DNA of 64,000 bases from Pedobacter ginsengisoli (GTDB lineage: Bacteria > Bacteroidota > Bacteroidia > Sphingobacteriales > Sphingobacteriaceae): positions 930,001 through 994,000 of the forward strand of contig NZ_JASSYX010000001.1 of the NCBI RefSeq assembly GCF_030244015.1. The letters are read 5' to 3'. Of this stretch, positions 23,992-31,742 are shown piece by piece (within the stretch, counting starts at the first letter, position 1; every line of letters starts with the position of its first letter). Both the position numbers and the translations under genes were made by a program. Under the pieces are notes generated by a model, which was given only the letters and a program-made list of their open reading frames with translations, was not told the origin of the DNA and did no database searches.

Positions 23992-24660
23992 ATGGCGCGT
24001 TTATTAGAAGGGATTTTTGGTCCCATCGTTGGCAAATTGGCCAACACTGTTGGCTACGTCCGCAAAGGCCAGGCGGTGCTCAGGATGTCGCCTGCTAAAC
24101 CTAAAAAGAAAAAGGCAAGGACACCAGCCCAGCAGGCTGTAAATTTAAAATTTAAATTGGTAAAAGCCTTTATTTCCGTCATAAATGGTTTCACAAATGT
24201 CGGCTTTAAACTGGATGTGGAGGGAACTACAAAAATTGCCCAGAACAATGCAGTTTCTTACAATATCAAAGACGCCATTAAAGGCGAATTCCCTGATTTT
24301 GAACTGGATTACAGTAAGATCATCGTGAGTAAAGGCACGCTGATGCCGCCTTTGAATCCGACCGTTGAGCTGGAGGACAATCAGCTCAGGATCAAGTGGG
24401 AGATAAACCCGGGGCTTAGCCGTGAGCGGAGAAGAGACCAGGTGATGATGCTGGCCTATCTGCCGGTCAGCAAAGAGACTTCTTATGTGCTTAGTGGTGC
24501 GAGAAGGACTGCAGGTGAGGATGTTCTGGAGATCGATTATAGAAAAACAGACCATTATAGTCAGAAAAAAGATACTTCAATCGAGGTCTATGTGGCTTTT
24601 ATCGCCGATGACAGGCAAAGCATTTCCGATAGCGTGTATGCCGGAAGAATTGAGCTGTAA
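23992..24660 (+). CDS. DUF6266 family protein
   Basis: The 222-residue protein begins MARLLEGIFGPIVGKLANTVGYVRKGQAVLR, the characteristic opening of DUF6266 proteins of Bacteroidota (MA-x-GxxG-xxGKxGNxVG). It continues with PAKPKKKKARTPAQQAVNLKF and beta-rich sequence. The family's function is unknown. A GTG at 23950 is in frame, but the conserved start favours 23992. It stands alone downstream of the 11-bp repeat array and is followed by an orphan coding fragment in another frame. Confidence 0.8.
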   Translation: MARLLEGIFGPIVGKLANTVGYVRKGQAVLRMSPAKPKKKKARTPAQQAVNLKFKLVKAFISVINGFTNVGFKLDVEGTTKIAQNNAVSYNIKDAIKGEFPDFELDYSKIIVSKGTLMPPLNPTVELEDNQLRIKWEINPGLSRERRRDQVMMLAYLPVSKETSYVLSGARRTAGEDVLEIDYRKTDHYSQKKDTSIEVYVAFIADDRQSISDSVYAGRIEL

Positions 24661-24869
24661 AATCCCTGATCATTGGCATACAAAAATCTGGGATAATAGG
24701 GGAATACCAGCTGAACTACCCCAAACTGGTGTATAACAGGGGGGGCATATCGTCCAGTTCCCTGGTATTCAATCCGGTAAAGGAAAAGGCAATGATTTTG
24801 CAGGCTGCGGTAGATAGGTATGCCCAGGGTGATAGCTTGTATATAGAATTCCCATTCGCATTTCGCTAA
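24654..24869 (+). pseudogene. Orphan C-terminal coding fragment without a start
   Basis: A reading frame of 71 codons is open from just after a TGA at 24651 to a TAA at 24867. It reads as ordinary protein (for example GEYQLNYPKLVYN, LVFNPVKEKAMILQ and GDSLYIEFPFAFR at the end) but has no ATG before codon 47. It looks like the 3' end of a gene whose 5' part was lost or replaced by the DUF6266 gene. I do not recognise the family. Confidence 0.4.
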
Positions 24870-25023
24870 AAAAAGCAACCTATTAAATCCTTTTATGCTT
24901 GTCAAAATATTGTATGAACAACCAATATTTATTGTTTAATCACAATATATTAATTATTAAGAAATAATTGTTTGTTTTAGTTGTTCTTGGTATATTTGGC
25001 TTAACTTATTATTTAGGCGAGTA
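24661..25023. other. Intergenic region, 363 bases
   Basis: The first 200 bases hold the orphan coding fragment that ends at 24869. The remaining 150 bases are very AT-rich and contain a good promoter candidate for the second Rpn gene at 24968-24998. Nothing else was seen. Confidence 0.7.
24968..24998 (+). promoter_or_regulatory. Candidate Bacteroidota promoter for the second Rpn gene
   Basis: TTG at 24968-24970 is followed after 20 bases by TATATTTG at 24991-24998, an exact TAnnTTTG -7 box. The start codon of the Rpn gene is 25 bases downstream, so the leader would be short. Confidence 0.5.
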
Positions 25024-26001
25024 ATGGAAAGAGTCCTGGACAAATTGGAGGAAGAATTATTAGACAATATCATCAGCGAGCCGGGAGCGGAGTATGTTCT
25101 TAGAAATAAGAATGCTGCTATCACCTACATTAACCCTTTTCGGGATAAGTTCTTCAAAAAAATATTCGCTTCTGAAACGAGTAAGGAGGTGCTTAGGTCT
25201 TTTCTTAACGGAGTATTGGAGGGAAAACGGTGTGTTCATACGATTGCCTATGGCAAAAATGAATATCCGGGTGAGATTGATTCTGAACGTAATGCGGCAT
25301 TTGATGTTGTTTGCACAGATATTGATGGAACGACGTTTTTGGTTGAAGTACAGCGTGTAAAACAGATATATTTTAAGGAAAGATCAATATTTTATGCAAG
25401 CAGACTGATCAGCGATCAGGCTCCAAAAGGAGATCCAGATTGGGAATATGACCTTAAAGAGATTTATGTAGTTTGTTTATTGGCAGATTTCAGTCTTCCA
25501 AATAGTAAAGCCGAAAGCTATCTTCATAGTGTTACTTTAAATTATAAAGAAACAGGGGAACGATTCTATGATAAACTAGAGTTTATTTATTTGGAGATTG
25601 AGAAGTTTAAAAAAGAAGGGGATGCACTAAGTAGCATACTGGATCAGTGGATTTATGCGATTAAACATGCTGAAAAAATGAATACGGTGCCACCTTTTTT
25701 AAATGCACCAGAGTTGGATCAATTTTTTTACTTAGCAAAATATTCAAAATTAACAAAGGAGGAACGAGACATGTACAGAACAAAAGAACAAGTGGGCTGG
25801 GACAATAAAAATACAGCCAATTTTGCAGGAGGAAAAAAGGAAGGTCTTGAAGAAGGTCGTAAAGAAGGTCGTGAAGAAGAACGGCTGAAAGCATTGGTTG
25901 AAAAAAAAGCGATTGCCAAAAACTTGAAGATTAAGGGCATCAGCCTTGAAATTATTGCTGGTGCTACAGATCTTTCAATTGAAGAGATTGTTGGTTTGTA
26001 G
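25024..26001 (+). CDS. Rpn family PD-(D/E)XK nuclease (second copy)
   Basis: The 325-residue protein shares its plan with the copy at 18966: INPFRDKFFKKIFASETSKEVL, then AAFDVVCTDIDGTTFLVEVQ with the Asp and Glu-x-Gln nuclease residues, then IFYASRLISDQAPKG. It has about 30 extra N-terminal residues. The C-terminus carries a charged repeat (EGLEEGRKEGREEER) and ends ISLEIIAGATDLSIEEIVGL, a helix motif also seen in the other copy. The two are clearly diverged, so the duplication is not recent. Rpn proteins are recombination-promoting endonucleases; no flanking transposon ends were seen. Confidence 0.85.
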   Translation: MERVLDKLEEELLDNIISEPGAEYVLRNKNAAITYINPFRDKFFKKIFASETSKEVLRSFLNGVLEGKRCVHTIAYGKNEYPGEIDSERNAAFDVVCTDIDGTTFLVEVQRVKQIYFKERSIFYASRLISDQAPKGDPDWEYDLKEIYVVCLLADFSLPNSKAESYLHSVTLNYKETGERFYDKLEFIYLEIEKFKKEGDALSSILDQWIYAIKHAEKMNTVPPFLNAPELDQFFYLAKYSKLTKEERDMYRTKEQVGWDNKNTANFAGGKKEGLEEGRKEGREEERLKALVEKKAIAKNLKIKGISLEIIAGATDLSIEEIVGL

Positions 26002-26124
26002 AAAAGAAATAAATAATCAAAGTGTGAGCATTGAAAATGAGTTTTAGAGATCATGAGTTGATAATTTTTCTCGAAAATTACAGAACCGGGATAATGCGGT
26101 GTATTAAACCGTATAATTTCTGAC

Positions 26125-26132
26125 TATCTTTG
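26125..26132 (+). promoter_or_regulatory. Candidate -7 element for the DUF4833 gene
   Basis: TATCTTTG matches TAnnTTTG and ends 18 bases before the ATG at 26151. If used, the message would have a leader of only about ten bases. No clear -33 element was found. Confidence 0.35.
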
Positions 26133-26150
26133 CCGACTAAATTTTTTTCG

Positions 26151-26720
26151 ATGAATAAGGTAAATGTCTCTTTTGTTGCGGTTTCTGTGGTGCTGCTGTT
26201 GTTTTCTGCGTTTTCTGTGCCGGCGCAATCCGGCGATACGAGCAATCCTTCGCCTCTGAAATTCCCAACTCCAAAAGGGATTGCCAACCAGTTGTTTTAC
26301 CTGCAAAGAGATCCAAACCTCAATACGCTCATTTATGAACTGAATGTAAAAGATGGCGTTGTGGACCGGGAGGAACCGGTCATCGGTTACTGGATCAGGT
26401 ATGGCGAGGGTGGCAAGAAACAGGACATGAGCTATGTACAGAAGAAATTTGCCTATGGCGTGCACGCAAAGGAGCTGGGCAAAGATCATTTTGAACTGAG
26501 ATTTGTATCGCACAAAAAGCTCGCTTTATATTTACAGCGTTCCGAGGCCGACAAGAAATTTCATGTGTATGTGACCGTAAACAATAAGAAACTTTTGCTG
26601 GACCGGATCTTTGTGCGCATCGAGGGCGGTTCATTCTGGCTGCCGAATGTGAGGTATGTAGAGCTGAGAGGTCTGAACCCGGAAAGCAATACTGTCATTA
26701 CTGAACGGATTAAAGTATAG
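26151..26720 (+). CDS. DUF4833 domain-containing secreted protein
   Basis: From the ATG at 26151 the 189-residue product has a signal peptide (MNKVNVSFVAVSVVLLLFSAFSVPAQS cleaved near residue 25). The rest matches DUF4833 proteins: NQLFYLQRDPNLNTLIYELN, GYWIRYGEGGKKQDMSYVQ and FAYGVHAKELGKDHFELRFV. The function is unknown; the fold is probably a periplasmic beta-sandwich. An in-frame TTG at 26130 would add seven residues ahead of the signal peptide and is not preferred. It is convergent with the metallophosphoesterase gene, 34 bases apart. Confidence 0.82.
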   Translation: MNKVNVSFVAVSVVLLLFSAFSVPAQSGDTSNPSPLKFPTPKGIANQLFYLQRDPNLNTLIYELNVKDGVVDREEPVIGYWIRYGEGGKKQDMSYVQKKFAYGVHAKELGKDHFELRFVSHKKLALYLQRSEADKKFHVYVTVNNKKLLLDRIFVRIEGGSFWLPNVRYVELRGLNPESNTVITERIKV

Positions 26721-26754
26721 TATTCCCAGTTAAAAGCAGATCAGCTGCTTCGGA

Positions 26755-28008
26755 TTACCTGTTGATCGTGTATTTTCCTACCTCTGTACCGTCATCTTTA
26801 AGCATGGTCAGGTTCAGTGTCTTTTTGTTTGCAGTGACCTTTGTGAGTGTGCGGCTTCCATCCTTCGGCCCGCCGCCGATGATGATCGGATAGGGATGCT
26901 CTGCGGAGGGTGGCCATACGCCATATTTATGAGTGTGGCCGGAGATGACCATGTCCACTTTATATTTTGCAAATAAGGGCGCATACAGTTCCCGGCAGTG
27001 CATTGGTCCGTGCCAGTCGCCGGAATGGAAGTGGGGAATGTGCATCATGACGACCCGGAATTTTGCCGTTTTAAACGCGGCAGATCTCATGACTTCCTCA
27101 GCCCATTTGGCTTGTTCTCTTCTGTAACCATCAAAATCGACTATTCCCGCATATACCGGGGCGTCGTCAGGTTTGTCTTCACCGGTGTCGAGCACCAGGT
27201 TAAAAACGGGTCCCCACTGGTAAGCGAAGAATCCCTTGTCGTCTTTGCTGGAGAAATAATTTTTCAGTTCGCCCCTGAATTTCCCGCGGGTTTCGTGGTT
27301 CCCGCGTACGTACAGAAATGGCCTGGTGCTGGCAAAGGCCTCGGTTGAAGGGTTGAGCATGTGGTCGATGATCTGTTTTTCATCTGTTTGATAGTCAAAG
27401 ATGTCGCCGTTGTAAAACACATAATCGTAATGGTCTGAACCATTGAGTTTCATGAGGTGCGGAATGGAAAGGGGCCTGTCGTGGATGTCGTTCATGATGA
27501 GCCAGGAAACGGTGTCAGGGTTTTCTTCCGGTGTGGTAAAGGTGTAGGTTTCGCTGCTGATGGTCTCTCCGTATTTCAGGGCATAAGGCTGAAAGTCCAC
27601 GATTTCTTTAGAACAGACTTTGTAGCTGTATTTGGTGCCGGGTTTTAAGCCAGACAGGGTAACCTTGTTGATCCTGTTGTGGGCATCTACGAGCCCTTCT
27701 ATGACATGATGTGCTTTGGTATGGGTATTGTCGCCTTCGCCGTATTCGACCCAACTGTAGCAAAGCTTATTGGTGATCCACCGGATGGTCATGCTGTCGG
27801 GATTGGGAAGCTGCAGGTAGGGTTTGGTGAGGAATACGTGCCCTTCTGCGGGTTCGGCAGTCAGCGACTGGAGTACAGCGGCTGCGGAACTGCCGGGAAC
27901 TGAGGCCCCGAGTGCGGCCAATGTGCCCAATATGCCGGCTTTTGAAATGTTGCCTAAAAAATCACGGCGTGGTATTCCGGTTGTTTCTTTTTCCATTTCT
28001 TTTTTCAT
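26755..28008 (-). CDS. Tat-exported metallophosphoesterase (purple acid phosphatase-like)
   Basis: The 417-residue protein carries a twin-arginine signal (PRRDFLGN at residues 13-20, then a hydrophobic stretch to about 45). A fibronectin-like domain at about 55-150 precedes the calcineurin-like core, whose metal-binding motifs are MNDIHDRP (D-x-H), YNGDIFD (GD), VRGNHETRG (GNHE), MMHIPHF (H) and ISGHTHKYGV (GHTH). Tat export fits a metalloenzyme folded before transport. The substrate is a phosphoester of unknown type. The gene stands alone and is divergent from hflK. Confidence 0.88.
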   Translation of the reverse strand: MKKEMEKETTGIPRRDFLGNISKAGILGTLAALGASVPGSSAAAVLQSLTAEPAEGHVFLTKPYLQLPNPDSMTIRWITNKLCYSWVEYGEGDNTHTKAHHVIEGLVDAHNRINKVTLSGLKPGTKYSYKVCSKEIVDFQPYALKYGETISSETYTFTTPEENPDTVSWLIMNDIHDRPLSIPHLMKLNGSDHYDYVFYNGDIFDYQTDEKQIIDHMLNPSTEAFASTRPFLYVRGNHETRGKFRGELKNYFSSKDDKGFFAYQWGPVFNLVLDTGEDKPDDAPVYAGIVDFDGYRREQAKWAEEVMRSAAFKTAKFRVVMMHIPHFHSGDWHGPMHCRELYAPLFAKYKVDMVISGHTHKYGVWPPSAEHPYPIIIGGGPKDGSRTLTKVTANKKTLNLTMLKDDGTEVGKYTINR

Positions 28009-28212
28009 GGTGTCATCGGGTCGGTTTGTGTGGCAATTTTTTGCTGAGGCAAGCTGGCTTACCCAGCAGTGCCAAGATACGGTCTGGATGATTTTGGTTT
28101 TGTAACTATCTTGTGAATATAATGGTTTGCGTAATCTTGTGGAAGTAAGCGATTTTAAGTACCTTTCTCAGCGGCTTGTGCCGGATTTACAGGATTTTAT
28201 CAGGAAATACAA

Positions 28213-29220
28213 ATGGAATTTAAAGAAAGGGACTATAGCAGTGGCTTTACGCAGTCAACTTTGTGGGCCAGAGTCCAGCAAAATATAAGGTTCATTTTAA
28301 TCGGACTTGCGGTGATCATTATACTTTGGGGTACCATTTTTCAGATTGGTACGGAGGAAGTGGGTGTCATCACCAGGATGGGAAAATTCACCCGTACTGT
28401 GGAGCCGGGCCTGAACCTTAAGATCCCTTTTTTAGAGACGGTTCATAAAGTGCCTGTAGAGCGGCAGCAAAAGCTGGAATTTGGGTTCAGGTCTTCTGCT
28501 GCGGGTGACGTCGAGTCGCCTTCAGAATATTCAAAGGAGGGCTTGCAGGATGAGTCTTTGATGCTTACCGGTGACCTTAACCTGGCCGATGTAGAATGGG
28601 TGGTACAGTACAGGATCAATAATGCGTACAATTATTTGTTTAAGGTACGGAATCCTGAAAGTACGCTGAGGAATATTTCTGAGGCTGCAACCCGGCAAAT
28701 TGTGGGTGACCGGACGGTCAACGAGGTGCTGACCATCGGACGTACGGAAATCACGGTCAAACTGCATCAGCTGATCCAGCAGATCTGCAATGAATACAAT
28801 ATGGGCATCAAGGTGGAGCAGGTGGTGCTGCAGGATGTGAATCCTCCTGATCCGGTAAAAGCTGCGTTCAATGCAGTGAATGAGGCCCAGCAGGAGAAAG
28901 AAACGCTGATCAACCGTGCCAAGTCTGAATACAATAAAGTGATTCCAAAGGCAAGCGGTGAGGCCAAGGCAACTATTCAGAAAGCGGAGGGCTATGCCAT
29001 TGAAAGGGTAAACAATGCCCAGGGTGAGGCGGTCCGGTTCAATGATCTTTACAGCCAGTATGTGAAAGCTCCTGAGGTCACGAAAAAACGGATCTACCTG
29101 GAGAACATGAGCACCATCCTTTCTAAACTTGGAAATGTCATCATTACCGATCAGAACGGCGCTAATGTATTGCCTTTGCTGCAAATGCAGCTGAACAAAG
29201 AAAACACCAAAAAAGACTAA
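28213..29220 (+). CDS. hflK: FtsH protease modulator HflK
   Basis: The 335-residue protein has one N-terminal transmembrane helix (about 26-46) and an SPFH/band 7 domain starting GTEEVGVITRMGKFTRTVEPGLNLKIPF, then the long helical segment with NEAQQEKETLINRAKSEYNKV and EGYAIERVNNAQGEA. HflK and HflC form a large membrane assembly around the FtsH protease. HflC starts two bases after the stop, the usual arrangement. Confidence 0.95.
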   Translation: MEFKERDYSSGFTQSTLWARVQQNIRFILIGLAVIIILWGTIFQIGTEEVGVITRMGKFTRTVEPGLNLKIPFLETVHKVPVERQQKLEFGFRSSAAGDVESPSEYSKEGLQDESLMLTGDLNLADVEWVVQYRINNAYNYLFKVRNPESTLRNISEAATRQIVGDRTVNEVLTIGRTEITVKLHQLIQQICNEYNMGIKVEQVVLQDVNPPDPVKAAFNAVNEAQQEKETLINRAKSEYNKVIPKASGEAKATIQKAEGYAIERVNNAQGEAVRFNDLYSQYVKAPEVTKKRIYLENMSTILSKLGNVIITDQNGANVLPLLQMQLNKENTKKD

Positions 29221-29221
29221 G

Positions 29222-30157
29222 ATGAGAAGACAGATTATAATGGGGGTTGCGGCTTTATTTGTATTGCTGTGCCTGATAACCAGCAGTTTTACGGTAAGAG
29301 AGTATGAGCAGGTGGTGGTTACCCAGTTTGGCAGGCCGATCGGCAGTGCCATTACCACGCCGGGCATAAATTTCAAAATGCCTTTTATACAAACGGCCAA
29401 TGTTTTTGAGAAGCGTTTTATGGAATGGGTGGGTGATCCCAACCAATTGCCTACGAAAGACAAGAAGTTTATTTTTGTGGAAACTTATGCGCGCTGGCAG
29501 ATCACTGATCCTTTGCAGTTTTTTAAACGGCTAACCAATGAGCGCGGGGCGCAGTCCAGACTGGACGATATTCTGGATGGGGAAACCAGGAATGTGGTCG
29601 CTAAGAATAACATTGAAGAGCTGGTGCGCAGCAGCAACCGCAAGCCGGAACTGGATTCGATAGGGGAGGTGCTGGGCGATTCGCTGGCGGTGGTGTCTGT
29701 GGGCCGTGACAGAATGCAGGAGATGATCCTGAAGTCGGCGAATAAGCAGGCGATTGAACTGGGAATTAAGATACTGGATTTCAGGTTCAAACGGATCAAC
29801 TATGTGCAGGAGGTACAGGCGCAGGTGTATGAGCGGATGAAGAGTGAGCGGTTCCGGATTGCCGACAAGTTCAGATCGGAAGGTCAGGGGGAAGCGTCAA
29901 AGATAAACGGGGAGAAAGACCGCGAACTGAAGAATATTCAATCTGCGGCCTTTAAAAGGGCCGAGGAGATTAAAGGAAAGGCTGATGCCAGTGCTGCCGC
30001 GATTTATGCTGCTGCTTATAACCAATCAGGCCAGTCGCAAAGTCTGTACGGCTTTCTGAAATCTATGGAGACCCTTGAAAAGACGTTTAGTGAGAAGACC
30101 TCGGTCGTACTTTCTACCAATAGCGAGATCTATCAATACCTGAAGAAATCTAATTAA
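29222..30157 (+). CDS. hflC: FtsH protease modulator HflC
   Basis: The 311-residue protein has an N-terminal membrane anchor (about residues 5-22) and the band 7 opening TVREYEQVVVTQFGRPIGSAITTPGINFKMPF. The later coiled part contains ERMKSERFRIADKFRSEGQGEASKI, typical of HflC. It acts with HflK to control access of membrane proteins to FtsH. It ends only 6 bases from the convergent lipoprotein gene, so there is no space for a separate terminator. Confidence 0.95.
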   Translation: MRRQIIMGVAALFVLLCLITSSFTVREYEQVVVTQFGRPIGSAITTPGINFKMPFIQTANVFEKRFMEWVGDPNQLPTKDKKFIFVETYARWQITDPLQFFKRLTNERGAQSRLDDILDGETRNVVAKNNIEELVRSSNRKPELDSIGEVLGDSLAVVSVGRDRMQEMILKSANKQAIELGIKILDFRFKRINYVQEVQAQVYERMKSERFRIADKFRSEGQGEASKINGEKDRELKNIQSAAFKRAEEIKGKADASAAAIYAAAYNQSGQSQSLYGFLKSMETLEKTFSEKTSVVLSTNSEIYQYLKKSN

Positions 30158-30163
30158 AAGATG

Positions 30164-30877
30164 CTATTTTTCTTCCCATTTGATGCCTTCAAGGACGAAA
30201 GGCCTTACACGTTCATCAAACTTGAGGGCAACTGAATTGCCTGTCAGACAGCCTTCGGCTTCGTCTTTGGATACATCTTTAAGTTTGATGCGCAATTTTC
30301 CGGGCTCAGTGAGATCGTAGTCAAATCTGGCATTTTTATCGAGGATTTTAAAACAGGCCATTCTGGTCGTATCTTTTAATAAATACTTGCGGTAGTCTCC
30401 TATAATTTCTTTCTCAGGCACAATCGCAGCGCCCATCCGGAATAACTCGTAGGTGGTGAAATATTGCTTGTCTTTGGTTTTTTCTTTAGTCAGTATCACG
30501 TATTGTCCGTCTTTAATGCGGTAGGCGGCCAGCTCAAAAGTTCCCTTAGCACTTTGGGTTTTAATGTAGTCGTTATTGAATTTTGTGATGATGCCGTTTT
30601 CCAGGGTGGTGTCTACGTAATAATTGTGCTGTTGTATACTTTCCCTGAAATCGATCCTGTCCTGTTTGGTCCATTTCCAGTTTGTGGTGATGGAATCGGG
30701 CATGATGGTAAGGATGAGCAGCATGTCCCAGTGCGGCTTGAAATCTATCTTAAGGGTGTCGGATTTAGGGAGTTCAGTCAGGTCAGTTGCATCATCTTTT
30801 GTGTCTTTTGTTCCTTTGCTGTTGCAGGCGGTTAATAATGCGATGCAGGTAATTGTTAAAATAATTAGCTTCTTCAT
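30164..30877 (-). CDS. Putative lipoprotein of unknown function
   Basis: The 237-residue product begins with a lipoprotein signal whose lipobox is LTACN (lipidated Cys at residue 18), then a linker rich in Lys, Thr and Asp. The body has beta-strand-like sequence such as FELAAYRIKDGQYVILTKEKTKDKQ. I do not recognise a family. It is a single gene, convergent with hflC and downstream of the pgl terminator. Confidence 0.7.
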   Translation of the reverse strand: MKKLIILTITCIALLTACNSKGTKDTKDDATDLTELPKSDTLKIDFKPHWDMLLILTIMPDSITTNWKWTKQDRIDFRESIQQHNYYVDTTLENGIITKFNNDYIKTQSAKGTFELAAYRIKDGQYVILTKEKTKDKQYFTTYELFRMGAAIVPEKEIIGDYRKYLLKDTTRMACFKILDKNARFDYDLTEPGKLRIKLKDVSKDEAEGCLTGNSVALKFDERVRPFVLEGIKWEEK

Positions 30878-30947
30878 TTATATTTATAAACTGGTTTTTT
30901 TCTGGTGGTTATTGTGGAGCCGAATATACTATTTTCGACAGGTAATG

Positions 30948-30978
30948 CAAACAGGGCGCTTTTCGGGCGCCCTGTTTG
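30948..30978 (-). terminator. Strong hairpin terminator after pgl
   Basis: CAAACAGGGCGC (30948-30959) pairs perfectly with GCGCCCTGTTTG (30967-30978) around a 7-base loop. It lies 23 bases beyond the pgl stop codon in the direction of transcription. The following T-run is short, but the 12-bp GC-rich stem makes it the probable end of the pentose phosphate operon. Confidence 0.7.
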
Positions 30979-31000
30979 TGTGTATTCTGAAATTTTTATT

Positions 31001-31726
31001 TTAACTGTCAAGTAAAGCAGCAGCGGCTTTGTCCATAAACCAGGTTACGCTGCCGTCTACGGGCTGGATGAGCTGTGCCGGATACAGATTGGTGTTGTGG
31101 TCTGCGGCTTCTACTACCTGTTTCACCGCAACGGCTTTTGACTCTCCAAATACCAGGAATGCAATGTTGCTCGCCTTGTTGATCAGCGGAGCGGTAAAGC
31201 TGATGCGATAAGTGGAAAGTTTTTCGACATACACGGAATCTGCTTCTACTTCTTTGCTGTTCAATATGGAGGTGCCTGGAAACAGGGATGCGGTGTGCGC
31301 GTCATCGCCCATACCCAGCAGGATCAGGTCAAATACGGGATCAGTGTCCTGGAAATGTGCCCTGATGGCTTTTGTGTATTCTATCGCTGCTTTTTCGGGC
31401 GCCAGGGTGGTATCGACATAAAAGATATGGCTGGCTGCTATCTTTAAAGGGTCAAGAATGGCTTTTTTGGCCATCAGGCCATTATAGCTTTCATGATCAG
31501 GCATGACATTGCGTTCGTCACCAAAAAAGAAATATACTTTGCTCCAGTCTATTTTGTCTTTATGGGTAGTAGCCAGCAATTCGTACAGCTTTTTGGGCGA
31601 ATTGCCTCCTGTCAGGACAAAGTTAAAACGTCCGTTTTCGGTTATGGCTTTGTCTGCAATGGCGACGATGTACTCGATCAGGTCTTCAAAAAGTTCTGCC
31701 TGGGTTTTGTAAATGAGTAGGTTCAT
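31001..31726 (-). CDS. pgl: 6-phosphogluconolactonase
   Basis: The 241-residue protein has the DevB/NagB-type motifs FVLTGGNSPKKLYELL, KVYFFFGDERNVMPDHESYNG and LLGMGDDAHTASLFPG. It hydrolyses 6-phosphogluconolactone to 6-phosphogluconate, the second step of the oxidative pentose phosphate pathway. It follows zwf by 16 bases and is the last gene of the operon ppgK-like, gnd, zwf, pgl. Confidence 0.95.
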   Translation of the reverse strand: MNLLIYKTQAELFEDLIEYIVAIADKAITENGRFNFVLTGGNSPKKLYELLATTHKDKIDWSKVYFFFGDERNVMPDHESYNGLMAKKAILDPLKIAASHIFYVDTTLAPEKAAIEYTKAIRAHFQDTDPVFDLILLGMGDDAHTASLFPGTSILNSKEVEADSVYVEKLSTYRISFTAPLINKASNIAFLVFGESKAVAVKQVVEAADHNTNLYPAQLIQPVDGSVTWFMDKAAAALLDS

Positions 31727-31742
31727 TATCTGGATTTACAGT

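Noticed and set aside
18966-26001. Insertion sequence or transposon defined by the two Rpn genes
   Set aside because: Rpn proteins are often called transposases, but no terminal inverted repeats or target-site duplications were visible and the paralogues are diverged and in opposite orientation.
26130-26150. TTG start for the DUF4833 protein
   Set aside because: It would put seven residues before a well-formed signal peptide and overlap the -7 element; the ATG at 26151 is better.
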